A stretch of DNA of 64,000 nt from Paeniglutamicibacter gangotriensis Lz1y (lineage in GTDB: Bacteria > Actinomycetota > Actinomycetes > Actinomycetales > Micrococcaceae). A model generated the notes under the pieces. The model saw only the letters and a list, made by a program, of their open reading frames with translations, searched no databases and was not told where the DNA came from. Position numbers and translations under genes: made by a program. Below are positions 16,839 to 27,660 of the stretch, one piece after another. The stretch lies in contig NZ_AOCK01000006.1 in assembly GCF_000348945.1 (NCBI RefSeq), positions 62,001 to 126,000 on the forward strand. Direction: 5' to 3'. Position 1 is the stretch's first letter, and every line of letters starts with the position of its first letter.

Positions 16839-17015
16839 CGTTAACGGCCAAAGTGCGACGCAACCCTCGCCATATCGGGCGCGGGCAAGGTCCGCACCCC
16901 ACGTAAGATTGCTAAGAGACTCATGCTCAAAGTGGTAGTCCTTTCCCCACGCGAGCACATCCTGTAACGCCGGTTTGCCCGGCAACCACCGATTTTGTAT
17001 TCAAGGAGAAAACGC

Positions 17016-17561
17016 ATGCGCCTCCAGGTCGCCCGCATTGGCAAACCCCACGGTATCCGCGGCGAGGTGACCGTCCAGGTGCTCACCGACGCGCCAGAAG
17101 ACAGGTTTGCCCCCGGAGAGGTCTTCGAGGTCGAGGACGCCACCCTCAAGACGCTCACCGTCGAGGGTGCGCGCTGGAACAAGGAAATTCTGTTGCTGGC
17201 CTTCGCAGAGATCCTTGATCGCAATGGCGCCGAAACCATGCGCGGGGCCAAACTGTTCATCGACACCGACGAGGTAGAAGACGACAGTGAGGGCTGGTAC
17301 GAGCACGAACTCGTAGACCTCGAGGCTCGGGTGGCGGACAAGGTCGTCGGTAAGATCACCGCACTGCGCACCGGCAACGTCCAAGACCTGTTGGTCGTTG
17401 AATCCATCGAAGGGGACGAGGTCTATGTCCCGTTCGTGGAAAGCATCGTCCCGGAGGTCAACATCGAGGGCGGCTACATTCTGATGACACCTCCTGAAGG
17501 CCTCTTTGAAGTCAACCGCGAGGATGGCGCAGAGGACAACGCAGCGGACAAGGACGCCTAA
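17016..17561 (+). CDS. rimM: Ribosome maturation factor RimM
   Basis: The 181-residue protein opens with [20 protein letters not shown], the RimM N-terminal beta-barrel signature, and has a C-terminal PRC-barrel region ([27 protein letters not shown]). It assists maturation of the 30S head by binding S19. ATG 17016 has AAGGAG eight bases upstream (17003-17008). It ends five bases before trmD. Confidence 0.95.
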   Translation: MRLQVARIGKPHGIRGEVTVQVLTDAPEDRFAPGEVFEVEDATLKTLTVEGARWNKEILLLAFAEILDRNGAETMRGAKLFIDTDEVEDDSEGWYEHELVDLEARVADKVVGKITALRTGNVQDLLVVESIEGDEVYVPFVESIVPEVNIEGGYILMTPPEGLFEVNREDGAEDNAADKDA

Positions 17562-17566
17562 GGGCC

Positions 17567-18379
17567 ATGCGCATTGATGTTGTCTCCATCTTTCCGGAGT
17601 ACCTCGCCGCCCTTGACCTGTCGCTGATCGGAAAGGCACGTCGGGATAACCTGCTGGACTTGAACGTCCACGACCTGCGCGACTACACCCATGACCGCCA
17701 CCGCAAGGTGGATGACACTCCCTATGGCGGCGGCGCCGGCATGGTGATGAAGCCCGAGCCATGGGGCGCGGCCCTGAACCGGATCGCCGCCGAATCCCCG
17801 GCCGCAGGCCCCCTGGGAGAGAAGCCGATTTTGATCGTCCCCGCGCCGGCCGGTGCGGTCTTTGACCAGGCCATGGCCTACGAGCTTGCCGAGGCGCAGC
17901 ACCTGACCTTCGCGTGCGGCCGGTACGAGGGTATAGACGAACGCGTGCTGGAGCACGCGGCCGAATCCTTTGACGTCCGCCCGGTATCGATCGGCGACTA
18001 CGTGCTTAACGGAGGAGAGGTCGCGGTGCTGGCCATGGTCGAGGCTATCGGCCGGCTGATCCCCGGGGTTATTGGCAACCCCGAGTCCCTCGTTGAGGAG
18101 TCCCACTCGGATGGGTTGCTTGAATACCCGGTGTACACCAAGCCCGGTTCCTGGCAGGGGCGAGAGGTTCCCGAGGTTTTGCTCTCGGGCAACCACGCGA
18201 AGATCGCCCGATTCCGCCGCAATAAGCAACTTGAACGCACCGCGGCCAGGCGCCCCGACTTGATCGTTGAACTGGATGCCTCCACGCTGAATCGGCACGA
18301 CCGAGACACGTTGTGGCACAACGGTTTTGCCCTTGTCGAGGGGCGCATCGTGCCCAAGGACCAAATCGCGCCGGAGTAG
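17567..18379 (+). CDS. trmD: tRNA (guanine-N1)-methyltransferase
   Basis: The 270-residue SPOUT methyltransferase makes m1G37 in tRNA. Motifs are [31 protein letters not shown], the trefoil-knot AdoMet site ([24 protein letters not shown]) and the C-terminal substrate-binding helices. It is the last gene of the rpsP group, and a strong hairpin follows. Confidence 0.96.
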   Translation: MRIDVVSIFPEYLAALDLSLIGKARRDNLLDLNVHDLRDYTHDRHRKVDDTPYGGGAGMVMKPEPWGAALNRIAAESPAAGPLGEKPILIVPAPAGAVFDQAMAYELAEAQHLTFACGRYEGIDERVLEHAAESFDVRPVSIGDYVLNGGEVAVLAMVEAIGRLIPGVIGNPESLVEESHSDGLLEYPVYTKPGSWQGREVPEVLLSGNHAKIARFRRNKQLERTAARRPDLIVELDASTLNRHDRDTLWHNGFALVEGRIVPKDQIAPE

Positions 18380-18399
18380 ATCCGACGGAGCAACTGTCG

Positions 18400-18448
18400 A
18401 GGCTTCTCGGTCTTCTCACAGATGTGGGGAAGACCGAGAAGCCTTTCC
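18400..18448. terminator. Terminator between convergent trmD and thiC
   Basis: The 16-base stem AGGCTTCTCGGTCTTC (18400-18415) pairs with its complement at 18429-18444, followed by TTCCTTT. It lies between two convergent genes. Confidence 0.85.
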
Positions 18449-18494
18449 TTTATATGGCCCGCGCCCGGGATGGGGTCCGGCCCGGCCGGCGGCA

Positions 18495-20392
<1,898 letters not shown>

Positions 20393-20904
20393 GTCGTTAG
20401 CGAAACTATCACATGATCCGGTCTCTTGCGGATTGTGACCTTGGGCACCGGCGAGAAGTGCCCGTCGGAGCGGCCCTGCTCCCATGCGATGCCTTCGTGA
20501 TGAGCACTTGACGTCGAATCCGGCCTTGTTGCCGGTGGTTTCCGGCCCTGTGGGGGTGCCGGGGCTCCGTCTGCGGCGGGATTGCGCCCGGGCCCGGTGC
20601 GGTGGTGCGGGGCGGAGGCCGGCAAGCACGGGGGTGGAACCTGTCCGTTCGGGACCGTCGACGGATGCCGAACGTCGCACCATGCCCCGGAGTGTGGCAA
20701 AATGGACTCTTGGGTCTACTGGGTTCTGCTCCTGCCGCAGGGGGAACGAACCAACAGTTGGACCAGCCGCCGATCCGCTAACGGGTCGCGGTACCAAGCT
20801 TCGGACCATCTCATATTTTTCTCGGCGCACTTGTGCGTCAGGAAAACAATGTGGGTCCGTGTCTAAGATAGGTGACCTGCGGCGTCTATCTAGGAGATGC
20901 ATTC
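20393..20904. other. Intergenic region between divergent thiC and rplS
   Basis: About 510 bases without a supportable gene. The left part should carry the thiC promoter: on the minus strand TGTGATAGT, an extended -10-like box, lies about 20 bases before the riboswitch. The right end carries the rplS leader with AGGAG at 20892-20896. A long minus-strand frame crosses the riboswitch and is rejected. Confidence 0.4.
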
Positions 20905-21264
20905 ATGCATATTCTCGACTCAGTCGATGCAGCCTCGCTGCGCAACGATGTTCCCGACTTCCGTGCTGGCGATACCGTCAAGGTCCACGTCAACATCATC
21001 GAAGGCAAGAACACCCGTGTCCAGGTATTCCAGGGCTTCGTCCTTGGCCGCCAGGGCCGCGGCGTGGGTGAAACCTTCACCGTTCGCAAGGTCTCCTTCG
21101 GCGTCGGCGTGGAGCGTACCTTCCCGGTTCACTCCCCAGTGCTCGACAAGATCGAAGTTGTCTCGCGTGGTGACGTTCGCCGTGCGAAGCTGTTCTACAT
21201 GCGAGATCGCCACGGCAAGGCCGCGAAGATCCGCGAAAAGCGCGACTTCAAGACTGCCAAGTAG
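20905..21264 (+). CDS. rplS: 50S ribosomal protein L19
   Basis: The 119-residue protein has the L19 signatures [40 protein letters not shown] and [13 protein letters not shown]. The ATG at 20905 has AGGAG eight bases upstream; earlier in-frame starts lack one. lepB follows after a 63-base gap. Confidence 0.96.
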   Translation: MHILDSVDAASLRNDVPDFRAGDTVKVHVNIIEGKNTRVQVFQGFVLGRQGRGVGETFTVRKVSFGVGVERTFPVHSPVLDKIEVVSRGDVRRAKLFYMRDRHGKAAKIREKRDFKTAK

Positions 21265-21327
21265 CAAGAAAAGCGAGTTCCCCCGATTCCTGTCGGCCCC
21301 CGGGTCGTACGGGGTGGGGGATCCATC

Positions 21328-21999
21328 GTGGCTCAACCTACTGAATCGGATAACATGTCCGCTTCGACGAAGCGCCGGACCCGTTCGCGGGCCTGGCGCT
21401 TTGTCGTTGGTGCTCTTGTGGCGGCGGCGGTGATCACCCTCATCCTCCGTGCCACCGTTATTGACCTCTTCTACATTGGGTCCAGCTCCATGGAGCCCAC
21501 GTTGAATCCTGGCGAAGGATTACTGGTGAACCGCTTGGCCTATAAGGGGACAGAAATCCAGCGAGGAGACATCGTGGTTTTCGACGGCCGCGGTTCATTC
21601 CTTCCCTACCAACGAGCCAACCCCTTGGACTCGATGGCGCGGGCGCTGCGTATAAGCGGAAACGACTCTATATACGTCAAACGCGTCATCGGCGTCGGCG
21701 GGGACAGCATCACCTGCTGCGGACCCGAGGGCAAACTCAGCGTCAACGGCAAGCCGTTGGAGGAAGACTATGTCTTCGCCGGCAACAATCCCAGCGATCT
21801 TGAATTCACCGTCGAAGTTCCGGCGGATCGGTTATGGGTGATGGGGGACCATCGCTCCATATCGGAAGACTCTCGTTCGCTCCTGGGGGCCCCGGGCGGC
21901 GGGATGATCGCACGGGACCGGGTCATCGGGGAGGTCACTGACGTGATCTGGCCCCTGGAATCCAGACGCTCCGCGACAGACGCATCTGACACGCATTGA
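21328..21999 (+). CDS. lepB: Signal peptidase I (first copy)
   Basis: The 223-residue membrane protease cleaves Sec and Tat signal peptides on the outer face of the membrane. It has one N-terminal transmembrane helix (about 24-44), the catalytic serine in GSSSMEPTL (Ser54) and the lysine base in IYVKRVIGVGGD (Lys117), then the MGDHRSISEDSR box. A Cys-Cys pair follows the lysine box (SITCCGPEG), as in the second copy. GTG 21328 follows a G-rich box; ATG 21355 is an alternative. A second lepB lies at 26935-27660, with a surface-protease module in between. Confidence 0.92.
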   Translation: MAQPTESDNMSASTKRRTRSRAWRFVVGALVAAAVITLILRATVIDLFYIGSSSMEPTLNPGEGLLVNRLAYKGTEIQRGDIVVFDGRGSFLPYQRANPLDSMARALRISGNDSIYVKRVIGVGGDSITCCGPEGKLSVNGKPLEEDYVFAGNNPSDLEFTVEVPADRLWVMGDHRSISEDSRSLLGAPGGGMIARDRVIGEVTDVIWPLESRRSATDASDTH

Positions 22000-22004
22000 T
22001 CATG

Positions 22005-22035
22005 AGCCCGCCACATACCAGTGGCGGGCTTTTTC
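22005..22035 (+). terminator. Rho-independent terminator after lepB
   Basis: AGCCCGCCAC (22005-22014) pairs with GTGGCGGGCT (22021-22030), followed by TTTTT. It ends the rplS-lepB transcript. Confidence 0.9.
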
Positions 22036-23117
22036 ATGCCCTCGCAGGAACGCCCAAGAACAGCTCTGAAAGCGCATTGGAGAGCAATTAGGCGCGACGC
22101 GGCTCCTCGCTCAGGAGCGGGGCTAGGCTCCATGCGTTTGGAAAAGCCGCCTCCAGCACCATTCGCCAAGCTCACGACCACGTGCCTAATGCTGGAACCG
22201 ACCATACCTCGGCGCCACAATCGTCATTTGAGAGCGCGGTCGGAAGCCTCAGCTTGCGGGCAGGCACGTGCCACCAGGGATTTGACGAGCCGCGCCTGAT
22301 ACGTACTGCACGCAGGTGCCGGAACTGCGGACCACCGGCGCTGAAAGAGGTGCTCTCGGGAGACCGTGCAATATTTGTCCTGTCCGTCGCCCGAGGTCCT
22401 TTTGATAGCGCGGTCAGCTGCTGGGAGGGCGAGTGACTGTTGGCAAGGTGCTGAAGTGGGGGATGGTCCCAGGAACTTTGCTAGTACCGCCGGATGATGG
22501 GCCCACCGGGAAGCTCTATCCGGTCTGTGGCGGGACGGCGGCACGTCGCCACAAAATATTGCGTTAGGCACCTGCTACCGATTGCTCCGTCCCAACAGTG
22601 GCTTCTGATAATCGACGTCTTGGTATTGACTGATGAGGCTCGTGCCTGCCACGCGTTGGATTGTCGCCTCGGACGAGTGACGCTGTGGACCCGAGTTTTA
22701 TTTGAGGTTCAAGCAACGCAACTTGTTGTCTGAATACAGTCTGACGCGCATCGCGGCGACCCATAGCGGGGCGCAACAAAACGCCACCGCATACAAACCT
22801 TCACGAAGCCTGTGAATTCAGAATAAATTACGTGGGCAGACCTGAAAATTTTGGTTCGGGCGTGTCGCTTCGCGTGAGCAGAATCTCCGCCTCGCCTAAC
22901 CTCTACATCATGCCGATGCGGTCGCTTATGGTTGACGCGTCAATTTATCCAAAAGGTGGACATGGGCAGGCGCGGGGTTTGTGTACCCATATCTACACAG
23001 GTTAGGGTTTCATTTTGGTAACACTCATTGCTCGCGGTAGGCCCAATCGGATGTCCCCAAGACAGACGCGGCGCACACAAAAGCGAGGTACCACACCTTG
23101 AATTGGGAGAATCCTAT
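22035..23117. other. About 1.1 kb without a recognisable gene
   Basis: Open frames on both strands are short, lack ribosome binding sites and resemble no family I know. Composition shifts to lower GC near 22800-23000. A perfect 12-base palindrome, TTGACGCGTCAA, lies at 22932-22943. The right end holds the leader of the surface protease gene, with GGGAGA at 23105-23110. The stretch may hold decayed genes, an untranslated RNA or a long regulatory region. Confidence 0.4.
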
Positions 23118-26045
23118 ATGCACGATTCATCACGTGCTCTACTAAAGCGGAGCGGAATCGCCGCTGCTGCCACGGCGTTGGTGATCGGGAGCAGCTTCGC
23201 GGCTCCCGCGATCGCCACGACCACGGCAAGCCCTGCCCCCGCTGGCACCGAGACTTCGGCGGCTCCGACCACCGGAGCGTCAAAGGACGACAGCAAGGCT
23301 GATCTTCCGGCTGGCTTGGAAGACGCTGTAAAGCGCGATCTGGGTATCAGCATCGAAGAGTTCTACAAAAACGGCGAGCTTAGCTCCGTTGTTGAATCAC
23401 TCTCCACTGAACTAAAGCAGGCCAAGCTTGACGCCGACTTTGTAATTGCTGATAGCAAGATCAAGGTCGAAGTTGCAGCGCCCGCCCTGAAGGCCGTCAC
23501 CAAGAAGCTTGACGCGCTGACGAAGGACACCAAGGTTGAGCTCGAGATCGTAGCCGCTGAGGCCGCGACATCAACCGAGAAGGTCAAGGCTGAGGATTCC
23601 TCAGCCGCCCCTGCTAAGGATGCAAGCGGGGAAGCTAAGGCATCCGCTTCGCCCAAGAGCAAGGACCTGCAGAAGGCCAAAACTCCGAATACTGAAGCCG
23701 AGGTCGTCGACACGACGAAGACCAAGGCTAACCCGACCAACGTAGATGCCCTCTTGGATGCCTACGTTGAATCGGTGGATCCCGAGGCTGTTTCGCAGCT
23801 GCAGGCAGTCATGAAGGACAGCAGCGGCTCCTTCATCATCCGCACTGGCGGTGTTGCCAAGACTGAGAGCAAGACCAGGAAGAGCTCCCCCTCTGCGGGG
23901 GCCACGGATCTACGCTTCGGGGGCAAAATGAGCCCCACTGAATTCGTTGACCAGTTCACCAAGGTCTCCCTCGAAGTTGCTGAAGGTCCGGCCAAGAAGG
24001 CCGACGCCAACGACGTGCTCGGTGGCATGGGCTACGGTGCTCAGACCTCGCCCACTAACTACGCGGTTTGCTCAATCGGCTTCAGCGGATTCAACGCCGC
24101 CGGTGACGATGCAGCGATTTCTGCCGGCCACTGTTCGCAGGACGGTGACCTCACTGACGTGAAGATCCTCGAGCACAGTGTTCCGGGCAAATTCACCGGT
24201 CCGGGTCAAGACTTGGGGACTTTCGGGTTCTCCCAGTTCGGCGGACCCAACAATTCCTCCGTCACTGGACTGGACACGGCCAAGACCGAAGATGACCTAG
24301 GAAATGTAGGCACCGACATCTCCGTCATCGACAAGATTAACAAGGATCTCGACCTTAAGGCCCTTGTCTCGGACTGGAAGGCTGCAGATATTCGTGACTC
24401 CAGCGTCAAGGTCACTGGCGTTGCACCAGCCGTCGAAGGAACAAAAATCTGCAAGTCGGGCCGCACCACCGGCTGGACCTGTGGAACCGTTGACGAAGTA
24501 GGCATCTTCCTGGTCGGTGGCTACAACGGGGCTGATGATGGCCGCGCCGTTCGCGGCTTCGGCATGCCGAACCCGGGATACTCAAAGGCCAACGAAGGCG
24601 ACTCCGGTGGATCGGTTATTTCCGGTGGCACCGCAGTGGGCGTCACCAGCGCCATCGCCCCTGACGATGGTGGCCGCGCGTACTTCACGGACATCAAGGA
24701 CGGCCTGAAGCACACCGATGGTTACTCCATCGCAGTGTTCCTGAACGCTCCAGCTGTGGTAACTCCTGCCGAGGGCTCGGATATTGCTGTGGGTCAGACC
24801 CTCAACGGAACCGTTTCCGGTGCTCCGAGCGGTTCGACTGTCAAGATCAAGTCTGCCGGCCAGAAGAACATCTCCGCTAAGGTCGCCAACGGAAAGTTCA
24901 GCTTCAAGGCACCTGCCGACTTCGGCAAGTACGACTTCACCCTGCAGACGGTCAATGGATTCAACGAATCCACGATCACCAAGGGCTCGTTCAACATCGT
25001 CATCGGCGCCCCGGCGATCACCACCCCGAAAACCGGCGCCACGCTCAACGCACCGGTGTCCACCATCTCGGGTACCGGCGTTGCCGGAGCAGTTGTGACC
25101 CTTACCGGCGATGCCAGCGGCACCGCTACCGTTGCAGCCGATGGCAAGTGGAGCGTAAAGCTCGACACCGCGCTGTCGTACGGCGAGTACTCAGTCTCCG
25201 CCACCCAGGCGAAGGACGGACAGACCTCGAAGGCTGCCAAGAGCTCCTTCAAGATCCAGCTTGCCGCCCCGGCCATCACCACCCCGGCCAACGGTAAGAC
25301 CTTCACCGGAGTGCAGTCCGAGATCGCCGGTACCGGCGTGGCCGGCGCAACCGTGAAGCTCTCCGGCGCTGTCACCGAAACCGTCAAGGTTGGCGCAGAC
25401 GGCAAGTGGAGCGTCATCCTGGACGAAGCTCTCTCCTACGGTTCGCACAGCATCACCGCCGTGCAGACCTCGGGCGAGACCACCTCGACCTCGGTGAAGA
25501 CCGCGTTCAAGGTTATCCCTGCCGCACCGTCGATCGACTCGCCGGAAGACGGCCAGGAGTTCGCGTTCGATAAGGCTCCGAAGACCATCAGTGGCTTCGG
25601 CATCAATGGTGCCACCGTCAAGGTGACCATCGGTGATACCGAATTGACTGCAACTGTGGCCGATGGCGCCTGGACCGTTATGGCTCCGAAGGATCTGGAA
25701 ACCGGCGACCACAAGGTCACCGCCGTGCAGGTCATTGACGAGGTATCCTCGGCACCGGTCTCCATCGACTTCACCATCGCGGCGGAGCCGAAGCCGGAAC
25801 CGACCGAGAAGCCAACGGCCTCGCCGAAGCCTTCCCAGGCACCGAGCGACTCGCCTGAGCCTTCCAAGGCCCCGGTAGAGCCGCAGGGTAACAACAACAA
25901 CGACGATGACGATGATGCACCGTTGGCCAACACCGGCCCGAACGCAGCATTGCCGTTCATCGCTACCGGCGGCGTGCTGCTGGTCGCAGGTGGAGCATTC
26001 CTGCTCTTCCGGCGCAAGAACATCAAGGGGCACCACGGTGCCTAA
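23118..26045 (+). CDS. Sortase-anchored trypsin-like serine protease with Ig-like repeats
   Basis: The 975-residue precursor has a signal peptide (cleavage likely after AIA, residue 33) and a Lys/Ala/Glu-rich propeptide region to about residue 300, part of which (RDLGISIEEF onward) resembles alpha-lytic/streptogrisin prodomains. A chymotrypsin-fold domain follows with His338 (SAGHCS), probable Asp365 (GPGQDLGTFGF) and Ser496 (NEGDSGGSVI). Then come four bacterial Ig-like repeats of about 85 residues, a Pro/Ser/Lys-rich spacer, an Asn/Asp run and a sorting signal: LANTG (936-940), hydrophobic helix, FRRK tail. LAxTG is the class E sortase type. ATG 23118 has GGGAGA seven bases before; longer frames upstream lack a signal start. 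It would act at the cell surface; substrates are unknown. Confidence 0.85.
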   Translation: MHDSSRALLKRSGIAAAATALVIGSSFAAPAIATTTASPAPAGTETSAAPTTGASKDDSKADLPAGLEDAVKRDLGISIEEFYKNGELSSVVESLSTELKQAKLDADFVIADSKIKVEVAAPALKAVTKKLDALTKDTKVELEIVAAEAATSTEKVKAEDSSAAPAKDASGEAKASASPKSKDLQKAKTPNTEAEVVDTTKTKANPTNVDALLDAYVESVDPEAVSQLQAVMKDSSGSFIIRTGGVAKTESKTRKSSPSAGATDLRFGGKMSPTEFVDQFTKVSLEVAEGPAKKADANDVLGGMGYGAQTSPTNYAVCSIGFSGFNAAGDDAAISAGHCSQDGDLTDVKILEHSVPGKFTGPGQDLGTFGFSQFGGPNNSSVTGLDTAKTEDDLGNVGTDISVIDKINKDLDLKALVSDWKAADIRDSSVKVTGVAPAVEGTKICKSGRTTGWTCGTVDEVGIFLVGGYNGADDGRAVRGFGMPNPGYSKANEGDSGGSVISGGTAVGVTSAIAPDDGGRAYFTDIKDGLKHTDGYSIAVFLNAPAVVTPAEGSDIAVGQTLNGTVSGAPSGSTVKIKSAGQKNISAKVANGKFSFKAPADFGKYDFTLQTVNGFNESTITKGSFNIVIGAPAITTPKTGATLNAPVSTISGTGVAGAVVTLTGDASGTATVAADGKWSVKLDTALSYGEYSVSATQAKDGQTSKAAKSSFKIQLAAPAITTPANGKTFTGVQSEIAGTGVAGATVKLSGAVTETVKVGADGKWSVILDEALSYGSHSITAVQTSGETTSTSVKTAFKVIPAAPSIDSPEDGQEFAFDKAPKTISGFGINGATVKVTIGDTELTATVADGAWTVMAPKDLETGDHKVTAVQVIDEVSSAPVSIDFTIAAEPKPEPTEKPTASPKPSQAPSDSPEPSKAPVEPQGNNNNDDDDDAPLANTGPNAALPFIATGGVLLVAGGAFLLFRRKNIKGHHGA

Positions 26046-26080
26046 CCACGTAGTCCTCGGGTAGCCGAGACTCGTGAATG

Positions 26081-26136
26081 AGCGGGGGGGCCTTCCGTGG
26101 AATTGCTTGCAATTCCACGGAAGGCCCCCCGCTTTT
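26081..26136 (+). terminator. Strong terminator after the surface protease
   Basis: A stem of about 23 bases runs from AGCGGGGGGGCC at 26081 through GGAATT, loop GCTTGC, and back to CCCCCCGCT at about 26132, then TTTT. Confidence 0.9.
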
Positions 26137-26206
26137 CCCAGACAGCACGCAGCAAACAACCTGCCTGGGCCCCTAGACTCAGCCCAGAGAAGAAGGTGGT
26201 CAACCC

Positions 26207-26761
26207 ATGAAGAACCCCACAAAGAGCTTGGCAATGGGTAGCGCGGCGTTCGCCGTGGTGCTCCTGCTGTCGGCTTGCGGCACCGAGACCGGTGCCCCGA
26301 CAGCCACGGATCCGACTCCCAGCACAACCATCAGCGCCGAACCCAACCAGAGCCAGGACCCGGACATGCTCCAACTTAATGAATCCCTCAAAGAAACTCT
26401 GGGGGAGAAGTACTCCGAGGCGTGGATCGCCGACAACCGCCTGCACGTCGCAGTGACGGACAAGGCCGCCGAAGAGGTCGTCAACGACGCCGGCGCCATA
26501 GGGCACCTAGCCAAGTACTCCGCCCAGGAGCTCGAGGATGCCATCGGCAAGGTCATGGCCTGGCAGCGTGAGCAGGGCGGCGACGTCGCGACCGCCATCC
26601 ACCGCTACGTTCCCTCGGGCCGCGACGGAACCATCACCCTGGCGGTGGACACCGCCCAGCTCGAGACCATCAAGTCAGGACTGGCGAAAGCCGACGTGAC
26701 CGGCGGCATCCCGCTGCGCTTCGAGAAATCGGCAGGACCCGCCTCACCGGCAAACAGCTAA
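26207..26761 (+). CDS. Lipoprotein resembling a free-standing S1E-protease prodomain
   Basis: The 184-residue protein has a lipobox LLSACG (Cys24), a Thr/Pro/Ser-rich linker to about residue 50 and one compact domain. That domain reads LNESLKETLGEKYSEAWIAD, LHVAVTDKAAEEVVNDAGA and LAKYSAQELEDAIGKVMAWQ. This order (LG-x-x-x-x-x-W, hVAVTD, A, YS-x-x-x-L) is that of the propeptides of alpha-lytic/streptogrisin proteases, but no protease domain follows and the gene stops. It sits right after the surface protease, separated by a terminator. A role as folding helper or inhibitor of that protease is possible but inferred. Confidence 0.6.
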   Translation: MKNPTKSLAMGSAAFAVVLLLSACGTETGAPTATDPTPSTTISAEPNQSQDPDMLQLNESLKETLGEKYSEAWIADNRLHVAVTDKAAEEVVNDAGAIGHLAKYSAQELEDAIGKVMAWQREQGGDVATAIHRYVPSGRDGTITLAVDTAQLETIKSGLAKADVTGGIPLRFEKSAGPASPANS

Positions 26762-26770
26762 CCCGCTCAA

Positions 26771-26814
26771 CGTGTGTGGCGCGTCTTTCGACAAGTCAGA
26801 GCGCGCCACACACG
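26771..26814. terminator. Hairpin after the prodomain-like lipoprotein
   Basis: CGTGTGTGGCGCG (26771-26783) pairs with CGCGCCACACACG (26802-26814) around an 18-base loop. No T-run follows, so termination is likely but not certain. Confidence 0.6.
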
Positions 26815-26934
26815 TGGTGCACGCACCGTGCGACGTAGGCTAATAGTCGAGGGTTCGGCATTTAGTCGCCGCTGCGACGCAATAACGGCCCTCAACTCTA
26901 GCTACCAAAGAACCTTGAAAGGGCCTGCACCCAC

Positions 26935-27660
26935 GTGAGCCACGCCAGCGACCCAGCAGCAACACCCAAGCAACCCGGCAGGAAAAGAAACCCCGTATGG
27001 GCAGCTATCCGCGAAGTGCTCATCATCGTCGTGGTGGCCCTGATTATCTCGCTGGTCGTGAAAACCTTCTTTTTCCGGGCCTTTTACATCCCCTCGGGTT
27101 CCATGGAAGAAACCCTGCAGGTCAACGACCGCATCTTCGCCAACCTCATGGTCCCGGGCCCCTTCGATCTGGATCGCGGCGACGTCGTGGTCTTCCGCGA
27201 CGAGGAGGCCTGGCTGCCACCCGTGGCCGCCCCGGATTCCAACCCCGTCTCGGAGTTCTTCACCTTCGTCGGGCTGGTCCCCGATCCCTCCAACCAGCAC
27301 CTGATCAAGCGCATCATCGGCATGCCCGGAGACACCGTGACCTGCTGCTCGCCCGATGGGAACCTGACGGTCAACGGAGTGGACATCCAGGAGCCCTACA
27401 TCTACCCGGGTGATAACCCTTCCGACATTGAATTCACCAAGACCGTCCCGGAGGGCAAGATCTGGGTCATGGGCGACCACCGCGCGGCATCGGCCGACTC
27501 ACGCTACCACGAGGACTTACAGGGCGGCTTCGTGGACTTCTCAGCCGTCGAGGGGCGCGCCGCGGTGATCTCCTGGCCGCTGGACCGCCTCGGGTCGATC
27601 TCCGGGCACCACGAAGTCTTCGACGACGTCCCCGAACCGGCAGGGGCGTCCAGCAAGTAA
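26935..27660 (+). CDS. lepB: Signal peptidase I (second copy)
   Basis: This 241-residue signal peptidase has one N-terminal transmembrane helix (about 25-45), the catalytic serine in IPSGSMEETL (Ser56), the lysine in HLIKRIIGMPGD (Lys125) and the MGDHRAASADSR box. It has a longer insert between the two catalytic boxes than the copy at 21328 and shares its Cys-Cys pair (VTCCSPDG). The GTG start has GAAAGGG upstream. The final A of the stop overlaps the rnhB ATG (TAATG), so lepB, rnhB and DUF2469 form a coupled operon. Confidence 0.92.
   Translation: MSHASDPAATPKQPGRKRNPVWAAIREVLIIVVVALIISLVVKTFFFRAFYIPSGSMEETLQVNDRIFANLMVPGPFDLDRGDVVVFRDEEAWLPPVAAPDSNPVSEFFTFVGLVPDPSNQHLIKRIIGMPGDTVTCCSPDGNLTVNGVDIQEPYIYPGDNPSDIEFTKTVPEGKIWVMGDHRAASADSRYHEDLQGGFVDFSAVEGRAAVISWPLDRLGSISGHHEVFDDVPEPAGASSK

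Noticed and set aside
24750-25790. Regularly repeated DNA within the surface protease gene, considered as a CRISPR or satellite array
   Set aside because: The period of about 260 bases is in frame and encodes Ig-like domains with diverged codons, so it is a protein repeat.
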